DNA of 64,000 bases from Dokdonella_A sp963758365 (lineage in GTDB: Bacteria > Pseudomonadota > Gammaproteobacteria > Xanthomonadales > Rhodanobacteraceae), in assembly GCA_963758365.1 (NCBI GenBank), contig CAVWVB010000001.1:1674001-1738000 (forward strand), in the 5' to 3' direction. The position numbers and the translations under genes were made by a program. This document shows positions 41,868 to 49,449 of this stretch, piece by piece; positions within the stretch are counted from its first letter, which is position 1; each line of letters begins with the position of its first letter. The notes under the pieces were generated by a model. It worked only from the letters and a program-made list of their open reading frames with translations, was not told where the DNA came from and did no database searches.

Positions 41868-43615
41868 GAGGTTGTAGAAAAACCTCCCATGATCTTGCTT
41901 CAATAGGACCAGGCGAACAAGGGCCGGGCATGGCGCGCTATCGGGATATCGACATGGGGCCACGGCTGTTGCCGGTGGATCTGGAAGCGCAGCTGGTAGC
42001 GGGTACGTTCACGCATGCGGTGCACCACCTGGTCGATCAGTTGGACTTGTCAGCGTTCGATGCGCACTACCGCAACGACGACAGCGGCGCGCCGGCCCAT
42101 GCGCCGGCGATGCTGCTCAAGGCGGTGTTGTTGGCCTATTAGCAAGGCATGGTCAGCTCGCGTGCGATCGAGCGGGCGTGCCGGGACAATGTGTTGTTCA
42201 TCGCGCTGACCGGCGATGCCAAGCCGCACTTCACCACGATCGCTGATTTTGTCAGCCGCTCGCGCGATGCGATCGCTTCGGTATTCGGTCAGGTGCTGAC
42301 CGTGCTGGGCAAGGAAGGCCTGATCGGTCGCGCGATGTTTGCCATCGACGGCGTGAAGCTGCCATCGAATGCGTCCAAACACCGCTCGGGCACGCGCGCC
42401 GAGCTTCTGGCGCAGGCACAGAAGATGGAGCGCACGGCAAAGAGGATGCTGGATCGGCATGGCACCAATGATGCGGGCAGCGCACAGGACGTGGGTGACG
42501 CGAAGGCGATGGCGCGCATCGAGCGCATGAAGGGTGAAGCGGCGAAGATTCGCGCGTGGCTGACCGAGCATCCGCACGATCGCGCCGGAACACGCGGATC
42601 GATCCGCAAATCCAACCGCACCGACAACGAGTCGGCCAAACTGGCGACCGACAAGGGCGTGATTCAGGGTTGCTGTGGCGTGGCCGTGGTCGACGCCGCA
42701 CATCAGATCATCGTCGAAGCCTCGGCGCACGGCACCGGCGCCGAGCAGGAGGTGCTGCTGCCGGTGATCGCAGCCTGCGCTGCGCAACGCACACCCACGA
42801 CGTTGGTGACGGCCGATGCGGGCTATCACTCTGAAGCCAACCTGGCTGCGCTCGCTGAGCGCGGCATCGACGCACTGATCGCCGACAATCAGATGCGCCG
42901 CCGCGATGAGCGCTTCGCCGATCAGGACAAGCACACGGCCAAGCCTGACCCGCTGTACGACAAATCGCGCACAGTGAAGCGACCTGGCGTGTTCGGCCGC
43001 GAGCACTTCGTCATCGCCACGGACCATTCGCACGCGACGTGCCCCGCTGGGCAGCGCCTGTATCGCAACGGCCGGCACTGCACGATCGGCGGCTACACCG
43101 CGATCAAGTTTCGCGCGCCGGCCGCGGCCTGCACGAACTGCGCGCTGCGAACCCGGTGTCTGCGCAGCCCTGAGACCACGCCATCACGGCAAGTCGCTCT
43201 ACTGACGCGCAAGGCTATCGTCACGCACACCCAGCGCATGCGCGAACGCATCGACAGCGAACAAGGCCGTGAGCACTATGGCCGGCGTTTCGCCACGGTC
43301 GAACCGGTGTTCGGCAACCTCCGGCACAACAAGCGACTCAACCGCTTCACGCTACGTGGCCAGACGAAAGTGGATGGCCAATGGAAGCTGTTCGCCCTCG
43401 TCCACAACATCGAGAAATGGGCGCACTATCGAAAGGCAGCGTGAACAGGGCAAAGGAAGGCCTGCGGTCCGATGGGCCCGTGCCGTGTGAACGACCTGCG
43501 TGAGGATGAAGCACGTCCAAGAGGCCGTCAGCAGACACTCCCCGTGATACCTGAGGCATTCGGGCCGCCGAAATGATTGGCGTGCGTCCGTGAAAAGGGA
43601 TTTTTCTACAGCCTC
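41868..43615 (+). mobile_element. IS1182-family insertion sequence inside an attC
   Basis: A 1748-bp element with imperfect terminal inverted repeats GAGGTTGTAGAAAAACCTCC (left) and GAGGCTGTAGAAAAATCCCT (right, reversed). It is flanked by AAC on both sides (41865-41867 and 43616-43618), a likely 3-bp target duplication. Removing it restores a typical attC end, GCCTAACACCTGAGTTAAGCC. It carries one transposase gene, interrupted by an amber codon. Confidence 0.88.
41930..43444 (+). pseudogene. IS1182-family transposase with in-frame amber codon
   Basis: A 504-codon DDE transposase frame. The N-terminal DUF772 part (D-L-S-A-F-D-A-H-Y-R-N-D-D-S-G-A-P-A) runs to A-M-L-L-K-A-V-L-L-A-Y, then TAG at 42140-42142, then continues in the same frame Q-G-M-V-S-S-R-A-I-E-R-A. 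Catalytic D, D and E are in F-A-I-D-G-V-K-L-P-S-N, V-T-A-D-A-G-Y-H-S and T-V-E-P-V-F-G-N-L. TCG to TAG would account for the stop (family usually has S-R/Q-G). Likely inactive unless the stop is read through. Confidence 0.9.
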
Positions 43616-43618
43616 AAC

Positions 43619-43671
43619 ACCTGAGTTAAGCCGCGCCGCGAAGCGGCGTCGGCTTGGACGAATTGTTAGCT
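43619..43671 (-). other. attC site of the SGNH cassette, split by the IS
   Basis: Together with 41861-41867 this forms a site of about 60 bp: GCTAACAATTCGTCCAAGCC near the gene, a strong hairpin GCCGACGCCGC/GCGGCGCGGC-like centre, and TTAACTCAGGTGTTAGG at the far end. It is almost a textbook Xanthomonas-type attC. The insertion sequence lies exactly at the GTTAG crossover end. Confidence 0.85.
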
Positions 43672-43673
43672 GC

Positions 43674-44468
43674 CTAACCGCCGCCCATCGCTTGCAGAAT
43701 CGTGCGCAGTGATTCTGCCGAATACTGGATGGCGTGAGGCGTCGTGGTCAGGGGTGCTGGGTCCTCGGCGCTGCGCAAAGCTTCGGTCAGGCCGCTGGTA
43801 GCACCGTATATCGGCGCCGTGACGGTGAAGGTACGGAGCTTCGGGAGCACGCCGAGCAGAGCCTGGTGGAGCGACACCGCATTGAGCAGTGCTAGGTCGG
43901 GTCCGGGGTGCATGCCATCAGGGGCGTGCCAGCGCATGCTCGGTGCAGAAGTGCGGAGCACTTGGAGCTTCTCGGAAACTTCAATGTATGGGATGCCCGC
44001 TTCGGCCGCGGCCGCTGACTCGGCCGCAACTAGTGCCTTTGACGCGCCCGGATTGTCTTGATATGTGCCGAGGAGGTAAACCTTGGCACCGGAGCTTCTA
44101 GCGGCGACCACGAGGGCTTGGATAGCCTTCCGGGAATCAGAGCAGGAGCTTGGGCCGAACGAGCACATGAGATCTCCGCCGCGCTCCTGCAGGACCACAG
44201 CGCTATACCGCTTCGTACCCAGTGCACGGACAACCGAACCGTCCGCCACCCGCTGAGTAAGCGTGGCTCCACCCTTTACGATCATGTCGCTCAAGATGGC
44301 CGCACCATTGGCAGAAGCCATGGAGTCCAGCACGCCCGGCGTATTGCCCACATAGGTGAGGCTGTTTCCGACAAACAGGACCGACATTGCGTGACGTGAT
44401 GCCGTGGGTGCACTTGCAGCGGGCCATGCCAGAGCGAAGACGACAATGAAAGCCAACAACATGCGCAT
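43674..44468 (-). CDS. Secreted SGNH/GDSL-type hydrolase (cassette)
   Basis: A 264-residue exported protein: signal peptide (cut after W-P-A-A-S-A), then the SGNH block I motif V-L-F-V-G-N-S-L-T-Y-V-G-N (catalytic Ser) and the late A-P-D-G-M-H-P-G with the Asp and His. The oxyanion asparagine/glycine blocks are less clear. Probably an esterase or acetylhydrolase acting on envelope or external substrates. Its TAG stop is next to the attC and its start lies 17 bases after the preceding attC end. Confidence 0.82.
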   Translation of the reverse strand: MRMLLAFIVVFALAWPAASAPTASRHAMSVLFVGNSLTYVGNTPGVLDSMASANGAAILSDMIVKGGATLTQRVADGSVVRALGTKRYSAVVLQERGGDLMCSFGPSSCSDSRKAIQALVVAARSSGAKVYLLGTYQDNPGASKALVAAESAAAAEAGIPYIEVSEKLQVLRTSAPSMRWHAPDGMHPGPDLALLNAVSLHQALLGVLPKLRTFTVTAPIYGATSGLTEALRSAEDPAPLTTTPHAIQYSAESLRTILQAMGGG

Positions 44469-44484
44469 AGGTCACCAGAAGGCA

Positions 44485-44555
44485 GCTAACGCCGAAGCTC
44501 AGCCGCCGGCCGACTGCGCAGCAGTTGGACGGTCGGCTGGAGCGAACTGTTAGCC
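44485..44555 (-). other. attC site of the first cassette (71 bp)
   Basis: Bounded by GGCTAAC, which contains the TAA stop of the cassette gene, and CGTTAGC at the far end. Inner arms CCAGCCGACCG and CGGCCGGCGGCTG can pair to form the bulged attC hairpin. Its gene-proximal half is repeated in two other sites of the array. Confidence 0.85.
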
Positions 44556-45140
44556 ATTAAACGTCAACTCAAAGTACGGCCAGCGCTCGACTGCCGGATC
44601 GTACGACAGGACAAGAAATGCCCGATCGACATGGCTAGGCTTTTCAAGCTGAAAATCAGACAAGAATTCTGCGACTGCGATCCGAGAAAGCTCAGGCTCG
44701 TCCGAATGAACCACTATCACGTATCCGCCCTCGTAAGGCTGATCTTTGAGTTCAGGAAAGCGCTCGCCTTTCTTCGATATACGCTCCTGCAAGACGGAAC
44801 GGAATTTTTTCTTCGGCCATTCGGCCCAGTCAAAAACGCGCCCTGCTTTGTAGGCTTCAATGGCTTTGCCGTCCACAAGCTCTGTCACCTCGATTGCCAC
44901 GCGCGCTCCGTCTGGTGTCCGTGCCTCACAGTCAGGTGGATCGTTTGGCCTCCCACGGCTCTTAAGGTCTGAGAAAAACAGGGCATTGTCGGCCTCAAGC
45001 GATTCTGCAAGAGAACACACGACTCCCCATTCCTCGAGGTCGCGGTCAATGGCCCAGCCGAAGAAATCAGCGTAGCCCCGCGCTTTGTCCCGCGCAGCAC
45101 GAAGCTTCGCGATGACTTCCTTTTCGTCGATGTCATTCAT
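44550..45140 (-). CDS. ORFan cassette protein, possible PD-(D/E)xK-like fold
   Basis: A 196-residue cytoplasmic protein I do not recognise. After an amphipathic helical start (M-N-D-I-D-E-K-E-V-I-A-K-L), it has N-D-P-P-D-C-E-A-R-T ... R-V-A-I-E-V-T-E-L-V, which resembles the D-x(n)-E-x-K core of restriction-type nucleases with Thr in place of Lys. Later parts are rich in aromatic and charged residues. It starts three bases before a GTTAGCC box (minus strand) and ends inside an attC, so it is a bona fide cassette gene, first in the array. Confidence 0.65.
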   Translation of the reverse strand: MNDIDEKEVIAKLRAARDKARGYADFFGWAIDRDLEEWGVVCSLAESLEADNALFFSDLKSRGRPNDPPDCEARTPDGARVAIEVTELVDGKAIEAYKAGRVFDWAEWPKKKFRSVLQERISKKGERFPELKDQPYEGGYVIVVHSDEPELSRIAVAEFLSDFQLEKPSHVDRAFLVLSYDPAVERWPYFELTFNG

Positions 45141-45653
45141 GTGGCTAACTACAAATAGACCCCACATCCGGGGTGTTGCGCCGTATCGTTCAGCAAGTAC
45201 CCGGCACGGTCAAGCCGAATCCTCCCTTCCGATCAATCGCTTCCTGCGCAAAACTCGTCCACTTTCGTGCTTCTCGGGCCGTGCAACACCGCGGATTCGC
45301 CGGTACAAACGATTACGCCCGCGGACGTGCGGGTGTAACAGGTTGGTCGCGAATGCGGAGCAAGCGTACGCGTTCGACGACGTTCACGGCCGTCACAAAG
45401 GCAATCGACGACATGATCGGGAGTTCCGTCCCGACACGCGCGTCGCATTTCCTGACGGGACGTTCATCAATGCCGAGCGCAGTCGCACGAGGATTTCGGC
45501 GCGCAGGCACACTACCCGCGCACGTCGACGTGAGTTCGCATGGCCATTCGGTCCAGTCGATTCCGCGTGATCGCGGCTGTCCAAACCACGCCTGCCGGAT
45601 CGTCTGGGTAGTGGCGGCGCACCTGGCGACGTCGATCGACCGAGGAGTAACCC
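45141..45653. other. 513-bp gap with an R'-like box; integrase/attI expected but not seen
   Basis: Right before the first cassette, the minus strand has GTAGTTAGCCAC (45141-45151), an attI or attC crossover box. Beyond it no second attC half and no integrase gene can be recognised on either strand; frames that are open here have no tyrosine-recombinase motifs. The DNA probably holds a cassette promoter or the scar of a lost intI. Confidence 0.5.
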
Positions 45654-45835
45654 ATGCACTACCTGCTGATGCTTTATGCGAAAGAAGACGGCTGGAACGC
45701 GCTCAGCGAGTCCGATCAGAAACAGGGCGTTGCCGCATATGCGACCTACACCGAGGCCTTGCAGAAGGCCGGCGTGCTGGCCGGTTCGAACCGGCTGCAG
45801 CCCGATATCCTCGGCGACCACGGTGCGCGTCGCCG
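45654..45835 (+). pseudogene. YCII/DGPF-family protein, 5' fragment
   Basis: The frame opens like a YCII protein, M-H-Y-L-L-M-L-Y-A-K-E-D-G-W and K-A-G-V-L-A-G-S-N-R-L-Q-P. A shift near 45803-45810 is needed to continue with S-S-A-T-T-V-R-V-A, and the D-G-P-F core is missing because the sequence jumps into a sigma-factor tail. AGGAG precedes the start. In related genomes YCII genes commonly sit just before ECF sigma genes. Confidence 0.8.
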
Positions 45836-46063
45836 GTCGCCGAGGTGCATGGCACTGCAGCGGGACTCGCCGCATTGCCCGACCCGGCCGCCGATTCGCG
45901 CCTCGGCGACTACCAGCCGTACTGGGCCGCGCGCGCTGACCTGCTCGCAAGAACCGGTGCGCTCGATGCAGCCCGGGACACCTATGCACTCGCGATCGGT
46001 CTCGAACGCGACGACGCGGTGCGGCATTTCCTGCAGCAGAGGCAGTTGCGGCTGGTGCGTTGA
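45836..46063 (+). pseudogene. ECF sigma factor (SigJ/DUF6596 type), C-terminal fragment
   Basis: About 75 codons match only the end of this sigma-factor group: V-A-E-V-H-G-T-A-A-G-L-A-A-L, then L-G-D-Y-Q-P-Y-W-A-A-R-A-D-L-L and A-L-D-A-A-R-D-T-Y-A-L-A-I-G-L. The DNA-binding regions 2 and 4 are gone. The join to the YCII fragment lies in a doubled GTCGCCG (45829-45842), suggesting a deletion between short repeats. Confidence 0.8.
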
Positions 46064-46122
46064 GGCCGGTGGCATCCGTCGTGTGCGCGCCTGGCCCGAG
46101 GCCGAAGGTGCTTGCGCGGAAG

Positions 46123-46614
46123 TCAGGCCGCGCGCTGCAATGCGCGGCGTGCAAAAAACACCGCGATGATTCCGAACATGATGTGCGCGAGTACGCTCAA
46201 CGCGATCGAGCCGGGATGCTTGAACGACGGCGATGCGCCCACGCGCGACAGCGGCATGACCACGAAATTCATGATCAGGTAGAGCAGCACACCATAGGCC
46301 GGACCGAGCAGGAATGGTCTGCGCAACAGCACCGGCAGGCTCCGCGCGAGCAGCGCGTAGGCGACGACGAACAACGTCGCCATGCCCAGGTGCAGCCCGG
46401 CGCCCAGGGCCGCGGCCGCCGCCCCGCCTTCGAAGCTGGCCTTGCCGAGCACGCCGACCGCGATCGACTGGAACATGCGGGTAATCCCCGCAGCGCTCCA
46501 GGAAAACCATAGCGTGGTCGCGAACGCCGCATCGCCGAGTGCGATGAGTACGCCGCCGAGGAACACCTGCGACCACGCGATCGGACGCGCAACGGATACT
46601 GCGATGGCGGACAT
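46123..46614 (-). CDS. Four-helix integral membrane protein, unknown function
   Basis: A 163-residue inner-membrane protein with four hydrophobic segments (about 12-35, 55-90, 98-120, 138-158). The start at 46614 gives M-S-A-I-A-V-S-V-A-R-P just before the first segment; the frame is open further upstream but that part looks non-coding. The final basic residues F-A-R-R-A-L-Q-R would face the cytoplasm. I do not recognise a family with confidence. Confidence 0.7.
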   Translation of the reverse strand: MSAIAVSVARPIAWSQVFLGGVLIALGDAAFATTLWFSWSAAGITRMFQSIAVGVLGKASFEGGAAAAALGAGLHLGMATLFVVAYALLARSLPVLLRRPFLLGPAYGVLLYLIMNFVVMPLSRVGASPSFKHPGSIALSVLAHIMFGIIAVFFARRALQRAA

Positions 46615-46951
46615 GCGCTGACTCCCTGGGCCGGACCGTCGAATGCAGACAGTGTGCCAGTTTGCGCGTGACCTCGATTGCGCGAAAGATATGCGGTAAC
46701 GCAAGGAACCCGCGCGCGGGTACGCACACGCAGGGCAATCGGAGTCATATGGCCGCTGGGCATGGGAGCGTGCGGACCGGCGCAGTCCTGCAGCCCTGCG
46801 CGGCCCGCAGTCGAGAAGGACGGGGCGGATCGGCGCGGTTATTTCCGATGCGAACGGGCAGCGGCCCGATGCGATCGAGCGGCTCCCGGCTGGCAGCTTG
46901 TCCTGAACGCGCTGCGCCGCACACCTCGCTACGCGCGGAGCGGCGATCGGT
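46615..46951. other. 337-bp intergenic stretch, no gene seen
   Basis: Both flanking genes are on the minus strand. Open frames here are arginine-rich and lack ribosome sites. I see no repeat or clear terminator. Confidence 0.5.
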
Positions 46952-47233
46952 CTAGAACAGCATCGCGTCCGAGACGCGCGACTTGCGCAGCTCGAGCAGG
47001 TCGTCGCGGATGTCGGTAGGCGCCACGCCCATGCGGTAGGTGCCCACGTGCTCGCCGCCGGACTCGGGCGCCTCGCGTACGCGCGCGTAGCAGACCTCGA
47101 CCCCCGAGCCGGCCCAGACCACGACGTCGTCCTCTGCGAGCTCCGCATAGATGCTGTTCACGATCTCGTCGATGTCGCCGAGCAGCGAGGCCACGGTCGC
47201 GCGCGTGCTCGGCGATCGTCTCAGACGGCCCAT
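46952..47233 (-). CDS. Unknown 93-residue protein, second gene of a small operon
   Basis: A short acidic cytoplasmic protein with no family I recognise. Features: S-L-L-G-D-I-D-E-I-V-N-S-I-Y-A-E-L-A as an amphipathic helix, then a beta-like V-V-V-W-A-G-S-G-V-E-V-C-Y-A-R-V. Its ATG overlaps the upstream gene's stop by 13 bases, so the two are probably translated together. No export signal. Confidence 0.6.
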   Translation of the reverse strand: MGRLRRSPSTRATVASLLGDIDEIVNSIYAELAEDDVVVWAGSGVEVCYARVREAPESGGEHVGTYRMGVAPTDIRDDLLELRKSRVSDAMLF

Positions 47234-47574
47234 TCACCGCCTCCGACTTCACCGCCGCCTGCAGCCGGTTCCGGTCCGCGCAGCAGGTCGGCACCGGTGA
47301 CGATCCTGAAGTGTCCGACGATGCCGAGATCGGCCGCGCGCAGCAGTGCAACCAGAACGCTGCGGATCGTCTTCAGGGCCGCGAGCGGATCGGTAGCGTC
47401 GATGCAGACATTGAACCAGCTGTAGCCATGCGGTGACTGCGCGCACTCCTGCAGTCCGAACGCAGCGACGTGCGCCGGGTCATCCAGCACCCGTTCCAGG
47501 ACATCCTGCGTGGAGGTGGTCTCGATGACTGCGAATGGCCGCATCCGGGCCGGATCCCTGTTGTTTCGAACCAT
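47221..47574 (-). CDS. Unknown 117-residue protein, first gene of a small operon
   Basis: I chose the ATG at 47574 because GAGGGAAG lies six bases before it; the frame extends to 47682 without such a site. The protein looks like an alpha/beta domain (R-P-F-A-V-I-E-T-T-S-T-Q-D-V-L-E-R-V; S-W-F-N-V-C-I-D-A-T-D-P) with a glycine-rich acidic tail that overlaps the start of the next gene. Family unknown. The pair lies divergent from the PAS-LuxR regulator. Confidence 0.6.
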   Translation of the reverse strand: MVRNNRDPARMRPFAVIETTSTQDVLERVLDDPAHVAAFGLQECAQSPHGYSWFNVCIDATDPLAALKTIRSVLVALLRAADLGIVGHFRIVTGADLLRGPEPAAGGGEVGGGEWAV

Positions 47575-47855
47575 GACCACTTCCCTCGCAGCTTGCCGCA
47601 CCAGAGCTTCCATTGGCGTATATTCGGCACCGTCACGGACCGTCAAGTCACGCCGTGCCACGTAGTTGTTCCCATTGGCCATTCAGTCTGACGCATGCCC
47701 ATCGCGCCAGTCCCGTTGCGGATGCACTAGATCGGATGGTGCATTTGTCACTCGAGGTCGAGGCCGCCCACGCACCCGCGGAGCGGCGCTCGTGTTACCT
47801 GACCGGATCGAAGCAGCTGCAGCGGATTGTCGTCCGCAGGCGACCTGAGTGCCCC

Positions 47856-49406
47856 ATGAAGAAAAGCAGTCCGACCGTTTCACCCGACCGCCATCAACTG
47901 CGCCAGATCGTCGCCGGTCTCGACTCGGGCGTGATCCTGATCGAACGCGACAGGCGGATCAGCTGGGCCAATGCGAGCGCCTGCGCGATGCACGGCATCA
48001 CCACGCATGCGGGTCTCGGCCAGACCATCGGCGAATACCGCAAGCGTTTCGAACTGCGCTACCGCAACCATCACAAGGTGCCGGCTGCCGCTTATCCGCT
48101 CGAGCGCGCGCTCAAGGGTGAAACCTTCAGCGACGTCGTGGTTGAAGTCACCGCGGTGGCGCGGCCGGACGTCTCTCGCGTGCTGCGCACGCGGAGTCTC
48201 GTGATCACGGACACGAACGGCAAGCCGGACTGCTACGCGCTGTTCGCGGTCGACGTAACCGACTGGGCCAGCGCCGAACAGCGCTTCGAGAAGGCGTTCA
48301 ACACGAACCCGGCCCCGGGCCTGATCTGCCGCCTCGAGGATCTGCGCTACATCAAGGTCAACCGCGGATTCCTCGAGATGACCGGCTATGCAAGCGAGGA
48401 GGTGATCGGGCGCTCGATCTACGAACTCGACGTGCTCGAAAACGCGGAAAACCGGGAGGCCGCGATCGAGCACCTGGTCGCCGGCGAGACGATAGCGCAG
48501 ACTCAGGCCGAACTGCGCGTGTCCGGCGGTGGATCCAAGATCATCGTCGTTGCCGGACAGCCGATCGAGGTCGCCGACGAGGCCTGCATGTTGCTCACAT
48601 TCATCGACCTCGAGTCGCGTCGAACGATCGAGGAAGCCCTGCGCCAGAGCGAGGAACGATTCGCGAAGGCCTTCCGAATGACTCCGGTACCGAGCCTGGT
48701 CTGCAGCGCGGATCGTCTCGAGATCAGCGACGCCAATGCGGCGCTGGCCGCGGCTATCGGCTACACGCCGGAGGACATGATCGGCCGATCGATCGACGCG
48801 TTGGGCCTGCTCGATTCCGGCGCGGCGAGGAAACAGGTCATCGGCCTGCTTCGCGAAACCGGCTCGCTGAGCAATGTCGAATGCGTGATCAAGCGCGCGG
48901 ACGGCCAGACCATCGATTGCCTGGTCTCGGCCGAGACGGTGCCGATGAACGGCAGTTCCTGTCTGCTCGTCGCACTGCTCGACATCACCTATCGCAAACG
49001 CTCCGAGCTGGAACTGGTCGAAGCGGTCGAAGAGGTCATGCGCGATGCGTCATGGTTCAGCCGGCCGCTGATCGAGCGACTCGCGAACGTGCGCCGCGGA
49101 GCCTCGATGGCGAGCGCGCCCGAGCTGTCGGACCTGACCGATCGCGAACGCGACGTGCTGGCCCTGATCGGCGAGGGCCTGACCGACAAGGCGATTGCCG
49201 CGCGCCTGAACGTCTCGCCGAGCACGGTGCGCAACCACGCTGCATCGATCTATTCCAAGCTCGATGTCCATAACCGCGGCGCAGCGATCCTGTGGGCGCG
49301 CGAGCGCGGTTTCACCTCGAAGTCGCAGTGGCACGACCGCCGGACGCCCGGCAACGGCTCGACCGGCAACGGCTCGAAGGGCCGCACGACTTCAGACGGA
49401 CAATGA
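47856..49406 (+). CDS. PAS-domain LuxR-family transcription regulator
   Basis: A 516-residue cytoplasmic regulator. Three PAS-like domains (about 10-125, 145-265 and 275-390; e.g. F-L-E-M-T-G-Y-A-S-E-E-V-I-G-R-S and A-A-I-G-Y-T-P-E-D-M-I-G-R-S) precede a LuxR-type helix-turn-helix at about 425-480 (L-T-D-R-E-R-D-V-L-A-L-I-G-E-G-L-T-D-K-A-I-A). No receiver domain or histidine kinase is fused, so signals are probably sensed by the PAS units. A G/S/N-rich tail of about 20 residues follows. Targets unknown; the divergent unknown operon is the nearest candidate. Confidence 0.85.
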   Translation: MKKSSPTVSPDRHQLRQIVAGLDSGVILIERDRRISWANASACAMHGITTHAGLGQTIGEYRKRFELRYRNHHKVPAAAYPLERALKGETFSDVVVEVTAVARPDVSRVLRTRSLVITDTNGKPDCYALFAVDVTDWASAEQRFEKAFNTNPAPGLICRLEDLRYIKVNRGFLEMTGYASEEVIGRSIYELDVLENAENREAAIEHLVAGETIAQTQAELRVSGGGSKIIVVAGQPIEVADEACMLLTFIDLESRRTIEEALRQSEERFAKAFRMTPVPSLVCSADRLEISDANAALAAAIGYTPEDMIGRSIDALGLLDSGAARKQVIGLLRETGSLSNVECVIKRADGQTIDCLVSAETVPMNGSSCLLVALLDITYRKRSELELVEAVEEVMRDASWFSRPLIERLANVRRGASMASAPELSDLTDRERDVLALIGEGLTDKAIAARLNVSPSTVRNHAASIYSKLDVHNRGAAILWARERGFTSKSQWHDRRTPGNGSTGNGSKGRTTSDGQ

Positions 49407-49449
49407 CCGATCCGCATCCGCGTCGCGAGGGCTTCGCAGGCGCTGCGAC

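Larger units (their letters stand above)
39269..45149 (-). mobile_element. Integron gene-cassette array without integrase (CALIN)
   Basis: A run of minus-strand genes, each followed by an attC-like site, with gene stops at or inside the attC R'' box. Six sites or remnants are visible (44485-44555, 43619-43671 split by an IS, 41191-41240, 40423-40446 remnant, 39927-39985, 39269-39389). They share words: right halves GGTCGGCTGNAGCGAACTGTTAG-like, left halves AACACCTGAGTT-like. No tyrosine-recombinase integron-integrase gene is recognisable within the window. Cassettes face away from about 45.15 kb, where intI/attI would be expected. Confidence 0.82.

Noticed and set aside
45173..46063. 296-codon frame as one gene
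   Set aside because: Only the last 75 codons match a sigma-factor tail; the first part has no recognisable domain and overlaps the YCII fragment in another frame.
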